Source: a virus
Reading direction: 5' to 3' (one strand)
DNA: 52,067 bases
Virus record (IMG/VR): IMGVR_UViG_3300037245_001762
Span: 1 to 52,067 of that record
A model generated the notes under the pieces. The model was not told the origin of the DNA. It did not search any database and saw only the letters and a program-made list of their open reading frames with translations. Both the position numbers and the translations under genes were made by a program. This document shows positions 42,107-50,048 of this stretch, one piece after another; positions within the stretch are counted from its first letter, which is position 1; every line of letters begins with the position of its first letter.

Positions 42107-42794
42107 ATTTTATATCCTCACTTAATTCAGAGTATTTAGAGATAAATGATTCTTGTTCATCTTTAGGCACATCAGATATAATGATCTTCATTTTTACATC
42201 ACTGAAAGGTACACCTCTTTTAATTCTGTGTTCCATATCACCAATTTCTATGGATTTATTAGGTGTGTTAATTTGTGATGGGTTTCTGTCTTGTTGTACT
42301 GCATATCCTGGACTTTTGATATTTTTACCTAGTGATTCTTTATCATACTCAATTAGTGTTTTATGTGATTCTTCACCCGTTTTTTTATCATGAGCTAGTG
42401 AGTAGACATTTGCTACATTAGAATCCGTTGTAACGGAATGGAAATTAAACTCACCAACAGCCCTGCCTATAACACCACTTTCCAACATATCATCTAATTC
42501 TGAAACATTTGTACCTCTAAAAACAGAATTACTATTCTCAAAATTATTTTTATAGTTCTTATTTAATTTTTTATTTGCGTTATCAATTAGAGGTTTAATT
42601 TTATTATTGTATATATCTGGAAAAGCTTTTTTTATACGATTAAGGTCTTTATTTCCTAAAGGAGAGTCCACTCTAATTGGCAGTGGTTGTATAATCTCAC
42701 GTACTTTGTTTTTTATATCTCTAGAGATTTCTAATGCCCTGTCAGACTCCTTCTTTCCACCAGAACTAGACGATGGTTTTGATTCACCAGACAC
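42099..42794 (-). CDS. ADP-ribosyltransferase-like domain (231 aa or more)
   Basis: The R-S-E pattern of arginine-type ADP-ribosyltransferases is visible: Arg in VFRGT (about 91-95), S-x-T in 'FNFHSVTTDSNVA' (117-129), and Glu in 'MEHRIKRGVPFSDVKMKIII' (187-206). Such domains transfer ADP-ribose from NAD to proteins; virion-borne examples (T4 Alt) modify host RNA polymerase. The nominal GTG start at 42794 is not convincing; the open frame extends to 42887 and carries 'HPRDGGKFTTKG', a phrase typical of phage head-protein linkers. It most likely continues the protease frame through a -1 shift at 42866-42872. Confidence 0.6.
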   Translation of the reverse strand: MSGESKPSSSSGGKKESDRALEISRDIKNKVREIIQPLPIRVDSPLGNKDLNRIKKAFPDIYNNKIKPLIDNANKKLNKNYKNNFENSNSVFRGTNVSELDDMLESGVIGRAVGEFNFHSVTTDSNVANVYSLAHDKKTGEESHKTLIEYDKESLGKNIKSPGYAVQQDRNPSQINTPNKSIEIGDMEHRIKRGVPFSDVKMKIIISDVPKDEQESFISKYSELSEDIKFD

Positions 42795-42862
42795 ACTTCC
42801 CTTTGTGGTAAATTTACCACCATCTCTAGGGTGCTCACTCTCTTTAAAATCACTTGCTATTT

Positions 42863-43825
42863 TTAGTTTTTTTTTACACTTGCTAGTCTAGAATGTAAAT
42901 TACTTATTTTTTGTTTTTTCTTATCCTTTTCACAGTCACATAAACCCTCAGTAATACCACTCTGCCCTTGTTGTTTTACAGGTGTTATAACATCTTGTGC
43001 TATCTTTTCTTGTTTGGCCATTCTGAACTGGTGTACACACTGACCAGGCTGACCCTTACATGCACCCCTTAACAATGCCACACGTGCTCCATATGCTGGC
43101 TCACCATCTAGTCCGGCTAAATGTAGTCCTGTCCATTCTGTTATAGAACCTTCGGCCTCATGTGGATTCATCTGATATATTGCAGGTGAACAAAACTGTG
43201 GTAGTGTCATATGTGCAAACTTTGGATTAATCTTAATCATAGCGTACCATCTACCATCATCCTCGTTCTTTGCAACCTTTACAATGTCACCTACCCTGAA
43301 CTTTTCTTGGTGAGCAAGTATAGCTTGCATATTATCTGTTGGTATAAATGGGTGATCATATTGCTCCTCATATTCGGAATCCACTATCCATTCATTTGAG
43401 GTTACTACGAAAGGTTTACCAATAAATGATGCTATGTGTTGTGATATAGAACTGTCAGCCACACCCCAACCATTTCCATTTGTATCTTTACCGTCTATAA
43501 GATAGTATTTTGCATAGTTACCATCCATTCCTGCATATTTTGCTCCTTGTGAAAATCCTTCCGGATAACCCGTCCTCTTAAGTTTTGTGAGTGTCCACAT
43601 AGGTCCGTCTGGACTTTGACTGTCTTGACTGGTAGGTATATTACCTTCATTGGCTCTCTTTACACTGTTTATCTTTTTACGAAGGTTTGATATTTTAACA
43701 CCGAGTTTTGCTTTCTTATTTTCTGCAGAACTCACAATTTTTTTTGCTGATTCCTCAGATACGTCAGAATCTTTCATTACTCTCTTTACAGCTGATTCAA
43801 AATCTGGCTCTCCAAGGATAGGCAT
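42863..43825 (-). CDS. Probable prohead maturation protease (320 aa)
   Basis: After a basic coiled N-terminus, residues 130-250 hold 'IGKPFVVTSNEWIVDSEYEEQ', 'DHPFIPTDN' (candidate His 158), 'RWYAMIKINPKFAHMTLP' and 'QFCSPAIYQM' (candidate Ser 213), then 'WTGLHLAGLDGEPAYG', an order like phage prohead serine proteases. Position before scaffold and capsid genes fits. The last codons (HSRLASVKKN stop) run into the A9 slippery run joining it to the ADP-ribosyltransferase frame, so a product of about 570 aa is possible. Confidence 0.55.
   Translation of the reverse strand: MPILGEPDFESAVKRVMKDSDVSEESAKKIVSSAENKKAKLGVKISNLRKKINSVKRANEGNIPTSQDSQSPDGPMWTLTKLKRTGYPEGFSQGAKYAGMDGNYAKYYLIDGKDTNGNGWGVADSSISQHIASFIGKPFVVTSNEWIVDSEYEEQYDHPFIPTDNMQAILAHQEKFRVGDIVKVAKNEDDGRWYAMIKINPKFAHMTLPQFCSPAIYQMNPHEAEGSITEWTGLHLAGLDGEPAYGARVALLRGACKGQPGQCVHQFRMAKQEKIAQDVITPVKQQGQSGITEGLCDCEKDKKKQKISNLHSRLASVKKN
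42866..42872 (-). promoter_or_regulatory. Putative -1 frameshift slippery site A-AAA-AAC
   Basis: The minus-strand reading is GTA AAA AAA AAC TAA, nine A followed by C and an in-frame stop. Slipping back one base on A AAA AAC continues in the -1 frame as AAA CTA AAA ATA GCA AGT..., straight into the ADP-ribosyltransferase frame with no stop. Translational slippage, transcriptional slippage or a sequencing indel in the A9 run could each explain it. Confidence 0.55.
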
Positions 43826-43827
43826 GT

Positions 43828-44163
43828 CTACTGTTGTGATCCCAAAACTTCAAAGGCGGCGTCGTTGGATGCAAAAACGTTTGCTCCATCTGTAACCTTT
43901 ACCCTATTAAACCAATAACTATCATCATTAAAAAATGTCGTATCTATATTAGTAAACGTTATAACCCCATTTACTGGATCACCAGAAACAGTTGCTGGGA
44001 ATGATGTTTCCACACCTGACGGATCGGTAAAAATCATCTCCACGGTTGTACCAGTCAAGTCTACCGGTTGTGTTACATTACCTGCCCCTGTCTCCAAAAC
44101 CTGTAACTGGAATTCTGTTCCAGCATCTCCAGTGTGTACTTTACCAAGTGTTACGATTGACAT
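43828..44163 (-). CDS. BppU-like N-terminal domain, neck/baseplate protein (111 aa)
   Basis: 'GDAGTEFQLQVLE...PVDLTGTTVEMIFTDPSGVET...GVITFTNIDTTFFNDDSYWFNRVKVTDGANVFASNDAAFEVL' follows the pattern of BppU_N/phage immunoglobulin-like domains (GD...F...DLTG.TV.F.F..PSG...G.I.Y...). Such small domains anchor fibres to the virion. Overlaps nothing; next gene downstream is the protease. Confidence 0.6.
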   Translation of the reverse strand: MSIVTLGKVHTGDAGTEFQLQVLETGAGNVTQPVDLTGTTVEMIFTDPSGVETSFPATVSGDPVNGVITFTNIDTTFFNDDSYWFNRVKVTDGANVFASNDAAFEVLGSQQ

Positions 44164-44289
44164 TATATATATGTATATATCCTCAAAATATATAAAGATT
44201 TATATATTATATGTGTACACATGACATTCATCATATAACATAGTTACCCAAACATAAAATCTTTTTAGGTTGTATGTGAATTTAACACT

Positions 44290-44946
44290 TTATTGTATGA
44301 AAACAGTATTATCAAGATTTGTCCTTATAAGTACGGTGCTGAATATTATATTTGATGCTGTGATAAAAGCATCTGACTCTACGGTGGATGTGTTAATACC
44401 AAGAATTATAGCATCGGAACCCAATGTTGTGGTGTTCGTAACTACAATTACGGCATCAGAGTCAAGTGTGTTGGTTACACGTTCAACTATTAGAGCATCA
44501 GAGTCTAGTGATTCAACTACACGATCAATTATTAATGCATCACTCTCTAGAGAAGAGAACATAGTAGCTAAAATTAAAGTGTCACTATTTACAGATACTT
44601 GTTCATCTATCAATATGAAAGCATCCGTATCTAATGATATGGTAACAGTGGATGCTATTATAGCATCACTTAGTATGGTAGTGGTAATCATCTCTGATAT
44701 TAAAGCATCAGAGGGTATAGTGGATAATCCTGGCACTAATATTAAGGCGTCAGAATCCTCAGTAGATAGTACACTACCAGATATTACAGCATCAGAGAAG
44801 ATAACACTGAGACCTAGACCTAGTATTATAGCATCTGTAGTACAGGATGTGGTTACAACATCAAATATGAGTGCATCTGAGTCTAGGTCGGATGAATTAG
44901 ATACTGATAATTGTGTGATGTCGTGTATGTGTGCTAATGATGGCAT
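44290..44946 (-). CDS. 14-residue tandem-repeat (SDALI) solenoid protein (218 aa)
   Basis: From residue 23 to about 195 the protein is thirteen consecutive 14-residue units beginning [ST]-D-[AT]-[LIVF]-I (for example SDALIFDVVTTSCT, SDALIIDRVVESLD), i.e. a 42-bp DNA periodicity. It suggests a beta-solenoid or fibre rod with one Asp-Ala turn per coil. No Cys-based or enzymatic motif. Position in the head/neck block and overlapping starts (TAATG at 44946) suggest a virion fibre or head-surface protein. Confidence 0.65.
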   Translation of the reverse strand: MPSLAHIHDITQLSVSNSSDLDSDALIFDVVTTSCTTDAIILGLGLSVIFSDAVISGSVLSTEDSDALILVPGLSTIPSDALISEMITTTILSDAIIASTVTISLDTDAFILIDEQVSVNSDTLILATMFSSLESDALIIDRVVESLDSDALIVERVTNTLDSDAVIVVTNTTTLGSDAIILGINTSTVESDAFITASNIIFSTVLIRTNLDNTVFIQ

Positions 44947-45269
44947 TATGCACTATACAACGCCCATGATATAGTTTTAAAAGTGGTGTTTGTTTGTTGT
45001 ACGGTTACACGATATGACGTGGATGGGATCCAGTTTATTAAAAGTTCTGGGGTAACTTGTACTCCTACCACGGTAGTAATTCTGTATATTCGCTCAACCG
45101 AATTCTGTTCATCGAAATCATACACCCTTACTATAACCTCGTCATTTGCTGCCAATGCATTAAAGAATATTTTTGTAGAGTAATGTGCTAATGTGGTTTG
45201 TGATACAAATAGATCTTGTTCAGTACCATCTAATACTAGCTGAGCAAATGCCTCCACTGTTAATGCCAT
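44946..45269 (-). CDS. Beta-rich virion protein (107 aa)
   Basis: A beta-sheet pattern ('NDEVIVRVYDFDEQNSVERIYRITT', 'TSYRVTVQQTNTTFKTISWAL'), probably a small sandwich. ATG 45269 overlaps the preceding stop and its own stop overlaps the solenoid gene start. Partner of the solenoid protein by position; function unknown. Confidence 0.55.
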   Translation of the reverse strand: MALTVEAFAQLVLDGTEQDLFVSQTTLAHYSTKIFFNALAANDEVIVRVYDFDEQNSVERIYRITTVVGVQVTPELLINWIPSTSYRVTVQQTNTTFKTISWALYSA

Positions 45270-45622
45270 TATAATCTGATCTCCGTTCTACTATTGGTTC
45301 CTATAGTGGTTAATACGGCAGTTGTACTATTTAATGTCACTTTCATATCTTCACCTGCACCGTTCAAGATATACACTATACCAGTGACACCAGAATCATA
45401 ATCGGTAGGAAATATCTTTGTGGATAATATTAAATCTATAGTTCCATTTATAGTTCCTTTTACCTTAATTGTGGTGGGATCTGCCATGTTGGTGGTGTCA
45501 ATGTGTAAGATCACTTTGTCTTGTAGATTTGTAAATGTTATAAAATTTACATCTGAACCTGTGGCAGTATAATCAACTGCCTCAGTTTTAAATGTTGTAG
45601 TTACCTCTCCAGCGTCTACCAT
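45269..45622 (-). CDS. Beta-rich virion protein (117 aa)
   Basis: All-beta pattern ('NFITFTNLQDKVILHIDTTN', 'TIKVKGTINGTIDLILSTKIF') with 'GVTGIVYILNG'. Part of the operon 45985-44290 with 1-6 nt spacings. Structural role inferred. Confidence 0.5.
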   Translation of the reverse strand: MVDAGEVTTTFKTEAVDYTATGSDVNFITFTNLQDKVILHIDTTNMADPTTIKVKGTINGTIDLILSTKIFPTDYDSGVTGIVYILNGAGEDMKVTLNSTTAVLTTIGTNSRTEIRL

Positions 45623-45628
45623 ATCACA

Positions 45629-45985
45629 TCACTCAAAATCATAATACTCCGGTTCCCCGCCTATATACTTGTCATATTGTTCAATAATTACACGTTCATA
45701 AATATGATTTACAACTTGTTTATTTACACCATTTACATTCTCCTGATATCCTACTAAATATACAACCTGTTTGTGTCCACTCGGCCCTCTCTGTGAGACT
45801 CGCCGTCTATATATCAGTCTTTTCTTACCACTTAGATCAACACGTAACACTGTTATACCATCATGTAAAATATCAAAAGCTTGTAACTTTGTTCTATCTA
45901 TATCACTATATTTATTCTCTATACCATTCTCTGCAAACTGGTTTAGATGTGTGTTATCTGAATAAACTGATCTCCACTCTATCAT
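45629..45985 (-). CDS. Phage-type conserved protein 'IDRTKLQAF' (118 aa)
   Basis: 'WRSVYSDNTHLNQF', 'NKYSDIDRTKLQAFDIL', 'KKRLIYRRRVSQRGPSGHKQVVYLVGYQENVNG' resembles a small protein seen in many tailed phages (W..Y.DG..L.Q......YsdIdR.rL..F.l......rLiyRrR). No function is established to my knowledge. First gene of this small operon; divergent from the plus gene at 46066. Confidence 0.55.
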   Translation of the reverse strand: MIEWRSVYSDNTHLNQFAENGIENKYSDIDRTKLQAFDILHDGITVLRVDLSGKKRLIYRRRVSQRGPSGHKQVVYLVGYQENVNGVNKQVVNHIYERVIIEQYDKYIGGEPEYYDFE

Positions 45986-46065
45986 TGTATTGTATCATCC
46001 ATAACATTGTATTGTCAAATATGATTAATAGAAACATATATATAAGTAATTTAGAGGTGTGTGTT

Positions 46066-46269
46066 ATGAGTGATTTAAATCTGAAAAACCAAAATTTGGT
46101 TTATTTTTATCTTTTAATTTCAGTGATGTTTACATTGACATGTATGGTTATGTTATTTATTGTGTTTGAAGGTTCGGTATTTTTTCCAATAACGGTACTT
46201 CTTTCTGTATTAGTATTACCTATCACTATGGTAATTTTGTTAGAATGTCATGTAAGAAAAATGGTGTAG
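46066..46269 (+). CDS. Two-TM membrane protein (67 aa)
   Basis: Starts with ATG 46066 (an upstream open extension is not a likely start). Two hydrophobic helices (about 14-33 and 38-58) and a short basic tail (ECHVRKMV). GAGGTG lies about 8 nt before the ATG and a TATATATAAG box about 28 nt before. Membrane role unknown. Confidence 0.5.
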   Translation: MSDLNLKNQNLVYFYLLISVMFTLTCMVMLFIVFEGSVFFPITVLLSVLVLPITMVILLECHVRKMV

Positions 46270-46278
46270 AAATTAGAC

Positions 46279-46419
46279 TTGTCACCGTTAAAATCATATA
46301 TTAATAAAAATTCCAAAGGGTATGAGATAACTTTAGAACAATTAGAAGATATGAAACTGTCTCAATTCACGGAAAATCTTTATTTGGTAGGACATCTAAA
46401 GAATGGAGAAAAGCACTAA
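46279..46419 (+). CDS. Possible small protein (46 aa)
   Basis: A TTG start at 46279, overlapping the next gene's ATG (46403) by 17 nt. The sequence (SPLKSYINKNSKGYEITLEQ) looks coding, but the weak start keeps confidence low. Confidence 0.4.
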   Translation: MSPLKSYINKNSKGYEITLEQLEDMKLSQFTENLYLVGHLKNGEKH

Positions 46420-46666
46420 AGAGATGAAACTATCCACACTAATCAAACAGGGTTATTTAGAAGATACAAAAGAAGGATATATTGTCAGGAAAAACTTTTC
46501 ACTCAATGATTTAATGGTAGATGACATACTTGACAAATCATTAATAATTCCAGAGGGTGCAGTGGTGGATTTGACAGGTGGTTATTATGATATGTTAGAA
46601 GAATGGACTTACCACGGACAAGGTCCATTTATAAAATCTGGTAAGAAAGAGGCAACACAAAAATAG
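46403..46666 (+). CDS. Hypothetical protein (87 aa)
   Basis: ATG 46403; 'LIIPEGAVVDLTGGYYDMLEEWTYHGQGPF' gives a beta-rich core; ends only 4 nt from the stop of the convergent LAGLIDADG endonuclease. Unknown function. Confidence 0.55.
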   Translation: MEKSTKEMKLSTLIKQGYLEDTKEGYIVRKNFSLNDLMVDDILDKSLIIPEGAVVDLTGGYYDMLEEWTYHGQGPFIKSGKKEATQK

Positions 46667-46669
46667 TGG

Positions 46670-47500
46670 CTACAAAATACTTTCAAACTTTACCCTTTTT
46701 CTGTATATGATAGGATTCACTGTGTAATAGAATTTACGTATGTATTCTTTTTTGTAGAAATAAGCCTTGAAAATCTCATATGAATACATATTCTGTCTAA
46801 TCTTTGGTCTAAAACCACATAACTCATTGACCAGATCTGCATACACATCACATAATTCCTTTGTTTTGTGTGTGAAACTTACACCGTTCACACTACCAGA
46901 ACTGTAAACACTACCTTCAGAATCCCATAAACCACGAAGAAATAACACTTTTTGGTCACGGTTAAGCTTATCTATAAACTCGAAAGTTTGAATCTTTGTG
47001 AGAAAGTCACGTAAATTAACAGATAACATACGTACTACATATGTGTTATTTCGTTGATAGATCTTACCATTCCTCCAATCCTTTAATGGTTTTTTCTTAT
47101 TATAATACTTGTTAAGACTTAATCCAAATTGTACCTTAAGACACCTGCCAAACTCCTCTGCAAATTCCTCATCCACGGTTTCCAGTCCCACACCACCTGC
47201 CTTGATAATATATCCGTCACCGTACAACACCCCTACAATATAGGCTAATTCATTAGTTATTCTATCATGACCGTCATTTAATTGTCTTGTGTGCCATCCG
47301 GTATATTTTCCCTGTAAACCTTTCCTAATACTATCTTTATGCTCTTGTGATAAGACTCTTCCCTGTGCAGATTCTTTATTGGTTCTAGTAATATCCAACC
47401 CATGTAAGATTTTATAGAACTGTGTTTTATTAATACCACATTCCTTTAATATTTGTTTTATTGGTGTCCTATTAAGATATAGTTCTACAAGTTTTTCCAT
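46670..47500 (-). CDS. LAGLIDADG homing endonuclease (276 aa)
   Basis: Free-standing homing endonuclease: motif 1 ELAYIVGVLYGDGYI (84-98) with Asp 95, motif 2 KVLFLRGLWDSEGSV (184-198) with an acidic D/E pair, so a monomeric two-motif enzyme. The N-terminal region (1-60) looks like a helix-turn-helix/NUMOD-type segment. The C-terminal part is basic and contacts DNA in the family. It cleaves long recognition sites to spread its gene. Inserted within the head operon between a small structural gene and a plus-strand block. Confidence 0.9.
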   Translation of the reverse strand: MEKLVELYLNRTPIKQILKECGINKTQFYKILHGLDITRTNKESAQGRVLSQEHKDSIRKGLQGKYTGWHTRQLNDGHDRITNELAYIVGVLYGDGYIIKAGGVGLETVDEEFAEEFGRCLKVQFGLSLNKYYNKKKPLKDWRNGKIYQRNNTYVVRMLSVNLRDFLTKIQTFEFIDKLNRDQKVLFLRGLWDSEGSVYSSGSVNGVSFTHKTKELCDVYADLVNELCGFRPKIRQNMYSYEIFKAYFYKKEYIRKFYYTVNPIIYRKRVKFESIL

Positions 47501-47553
47501 ATATTATAGTGTTGACACTATAATATAAATGTTTATAACGTTCTATTGTATAG

Positions 47554-48138
47554 TCAGGATTCATCATACTGAAATGTAAGTGTCTCTACACCTGTTGCAC
47601 CCGGAACTGCATTCTCCGTAACATCCATCTGTAAAACTATATAATCTGTAGTTTCACCTACTGAGGTGATTGTTCCACTCCCATCTGTTATGGTTACAGT
47701 TTTTGGTACACCAGATGTAAATGTGAATGCGTTTACTTTACCGGTTATCTGTGCATTGTTTGTTACGAGTTCGTTACCACTTAGACCTGGGGTCCCTGTG
47801 GCTGCCACATATCCAGCACTACTACCACTTGATTTTTCAGGTGTTTCATCTCCAATACTCAAATTAACATCAGTGCCATAATTATTTACACCATCAGTGA
47901 ACCACTGTACGTTGTTGAGACTTGTGGTAGGTGCTATAATACATTCTAAATATACGTTTCTCCAAAATGAGTGATTTGTAGCTGCTGCTCCAGGTCTTGG
48001 TATGGGGTTGGCTGAATCTAATGCGAATCCATCCTCGGTTTTAAATCTTAATTTTGTCAAGATTGTTAGGTTTGTACTAGTGCCAGGTGACGTGTCAGAT
48101 CCACCGGTATCTAAAAACCAATCCATTTGAGCTGGCAT
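47554..48138 (-). CDS. Small virion protein following portal (194 aa)
   Basis: Gly/Thr/Ser-rich, beta-rich, with 'NVYLECIIAPTTSLNNVQWF' and a conserved-looking C-terminal 'TDYIVLQMDVTENAVPGATG' hairpin. Located directly after the portal gene. Probably a head or adaptor-associated protein; family unknown. Own TATA (CTATATAAAGT) before the ATG. Confidence 0.5.
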   Translation of the reverse strand: MPAQMDWFLDTGGSDTSPGTSTNLTILTKLRFKTEDGFALDSANPIPRPGAAATNHSFWRNVYLECIIAPTTSLNNVQWFTDGVNNYGTDVNLSIGDETPEKSSGSSAGYVAATGTPGLSGNELVTNNAQITGKVNAFTFTSGVPKTVTITDGSGTITSVGETTDYIVLQMDVTENAVPGATGVETLTFQYDES

Positions 48139-48169
48139 ATATATATGTTACTATGTCTACTATATAAAG

Positions 48170-49738
48170 TTAAACTGTTGCTGGTTCACCACCGACTGGC
48201 CATTTAGATTTCTGTACTCGTACAGGACTGGTTGTGGAATTCCAATTATTTGGATTCCATGATACTGTTAGTGATTGATCAAGTGGCCCTTTATCTACCC
48301 ATGTGTTTTTTTGTGGACTAGCATCTCCACCTAGTGTTGTCGTGTCCTTTGTTGTAAACTCTTCAAATCCTACAAATTCTGGCAGTCTTGACTTCTCCAT
48401 TAATCCGTTTTCAACCATATCCTTACCTATTTCATAAAGATCAGGTCTAAACATTGATGTTATCTTTGGTTTGTTATAGGTGTGTATAATTTTTATTGGT
48501 AAATCATCAGCATCATCCAATCTAAACAATACACGAAGTATTTTATCATAATATTGTGATTGTAACATTTTCTCTAATTTTAGTTTTTCTGGTAAAATCT
48601 CACTGTTAATAAACATGTCAATCTCTTCGGAGTTTGAATTTCCACCAAGTGCACCTTTATCACCTTCTGACAACATGAATGCTGGTATGTTATAGTATGC
48701 TAGTATGGCCTTTATACATCGTATTACTATTCTTTCTAGGCCTGCAATGTCACCAGAGTTTGTACTTGAACTTAATAGTTCTACACCACCTTCACCATCT
48801 GGGTCTTGAACTACTGCGATATCTTGTCCTTTTGATTGTGAGTTAGCAGTTAGAAAGGTGTCTAATACATTTTGTTCATTTCCAAAATCCTGTGGTTGTA
48901 TAGGTACACCAAACACCTTTGGTTGGTGCCATGTGGATTCTGCGGCATGTAAAAAGTCATCAGTAAATATAAGGTTAAGTACATTAGCAACGTTTGTCAC
49001 TCTGTCAACCTGGGAGTCACCATAGTGGTCTGCAAATAACTCCTGATTGAAGCCATTCTCTATATATATCATTCTTTCTGTAGGTAATATAAATTGTTGT
49101 GCACTAGTAAGTCCAACTATTTGTACACCGACCAGTTCTGACGTATTCTGATCAAGATAAGGTCTGAGTGTAAATTCTGGTCTTATTAGTCGTATGGATG
49201 TAGGCATATCAAACACACCATCATCATTTTCGTCTATAGGTGTCATGGCTAGTACACATCTGCCCTGTTCTCTCGCTGTTATGTATCCGTTAAATATATT
49301 TTCAGATAAATCCATATCGTTACTAATTTTGTCAATGTAATTCTTAATCTGTAATGGTGACATTTCCTTGTTAAAATATGGTACAAATAATGGTTGTTCA
49401 GATTTCCATATTTTTATACGCTCGTCATCTATGTCCTCATCAGATCTTGGCACAACATCTGTAATATAACCTTGACCACACACTAATTTTGTGATTATCC
49501 AATTTGCCTTATAGACATATGAATTTTGCATGGCAGCTCTGAATTCATCACGTTGTCCTTGTATGTAGGGATCAACTGGAGCCCATACCTGTAAACCATT
49601 AAAACTTAGCTCAGTTAGGCCCTTCTTTCTCCATAAGCTACTTTTCGATATTGTACGCTTAGATGTGGCACTTCTAAGTCTAGATGTAGGTTTTTCTGAT
49701 TTTGCCTTTCTAACTCTAGATTTCTTTTTAGAGACCAT
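48170..49738 (-). CDS. Portal protein (522 aa)
   Basis: Long helical portal with basic N-terminus (KKKSRVRKAKSEK), 'MQNSYVYKANWIITKLVCGQGY' (helix of the wing), 'VFDMPTSIRLIRPEFTLRPYL', 'IAGLERIVIRCIKAILAYYNIPAFMLSEGDKGALGGNSNSEEIDMFIN' (the long stem/crown helix with the portal-type 'P..L' and 'G...sNs.e'), and a C-terminal domain. Forms the dodecameric DNA gate bound by the terminase. Its 40-nt leader is shared with the terminase ATPase and HNH genes. Confidence 0.9.
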   Translation of the reverse strand: MVSKKKSRVRKAKSEKPTSRLRSATSKRTISKSSLWRKKGLTELSFNGLQVWAPVDPYIQGQRDEFRAAMQNSYVYKANWIITKLVCGQGYITDVVPRSDEDIDDERIKIWKSEQPLFVPYFNKEMSPLQIKNYIDKISNDMDLSENIFNGYITAREQGRCVLAMTPIDENDDGVFDMPTSIRLIRPEFTLRPYLDQNTSELVGVQIVGLTSAQQFILPTERMIYIENGFNQELFADHYGDSQVDRVTNVANVLNLIFTDDFLHAAESTWHQPKVFGVPIQPQDFGNEQNVLDTFLTANSQSKGQDIAVVQDPDGEGGVELLSSSTNSGDIAGLERIVIRCIKAILAYYNIPAFMLSEGDKGALGGNSNSEEIDMFINSEILPEKLKLEKMLQSQYYDKILRVLFRLDDADDLPIKIIHTYNKPKITSMFRPDLYEIGKDMVENGLMEKSRLPEFVGFEEFTTKDTTTLGGDASPQKNTWVDKGPLDQSLTVSWNPNNWNSTTSPVRVQKSKWPVGGEPATV

Positions 49739-49779
49739 ATATAAGTGTTATTGCTGTAATACTATTTAAAGTATTTATT
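49739..49779 (-). promoter_or_regulatory. Shared leader/promoter, copy 2 (portal)
   Basis: Before ATG 49738 the minus strand reads TACTTTAAATAG then TATTACAGCAATAACACTT and TATATATG. It matches copies at 17435-17472 and 51256-51294 with only about 1-3 differences, including the non-TATA part, so this may be a dedicated late promoter or a duplicated segment. Confidence 0.75.
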
Positions 49780-49816
49780 ATGCGGAGATCTAATATGTTA
49801 TTTAAACTAAAGTAAC

Positions 49817-49853
49817 TTACTTTAAAGTAACAAATATATACTACGTTAACGTA
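49817..49853. promoter_or_regulatory. Two palindromes in the divergent promoter region
   Basis: TTACTTTAAAGTAA (49817-49830) and TACGTTAACGTA (49842-49853) are perfect palindromes, with a direct repeat AAAGTAAC at 49809-49816 and 49824-49831. They lie between the minus-strand portal promoter and the plus-strand operon start at 49863, positions expected for operators of a dimeric repressor. Confidence 0.5.
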
Positions 49854-49862
49854 AGATATGAT

Positions 49863-50048
49863 ATGAAACAACTAACACAAACAGATAGAAAAACAGTTGA
49901 TATGATTCAATTTTTAGAAAAAAAATATCAAATACAACTACTAGAGGGATATGGTATTCATACACAAGACATGAAAGAATATCAAAAAGTCAGACTTGAA
50001 TACCTACAAGTGATAGCACAAATACAAGATGAAGGTGTAAAAATATGA
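49863..50048 (+). CDS. Small helical protein (61 aa)
   Basis: ATG 49863; a basic-to-acidic helical sequence ('TQTDRKTVDMIQFLEKKYQI'). Stop overlaps the next start by ATGA (50045). First gene of a three-gene plus-strand operon. Unknown. Confidence 0.5.
   Translation: MKQLTQTDRKTVDMIQFLEKKYQIQLLEGYGIHTQDMKEYQKVRLEYLQVIAQIQDEGVKI

Noticed and set aside
44270-44974. Long plus-strand frame opposite the SDALI solenoid gene
   Set aside because: It mirrors the 42-bp repeats of the minus gene; the minus frame has the regular 14-residue units and overlapping operon starts.
45793-46065. Upstream extension of the plus-strand membrane protein
   Set aside because: The region overlaps a conserved minus-strand phage protein; ATG 46066 has its own promoter and ribosome-binding-like GAGGTG.
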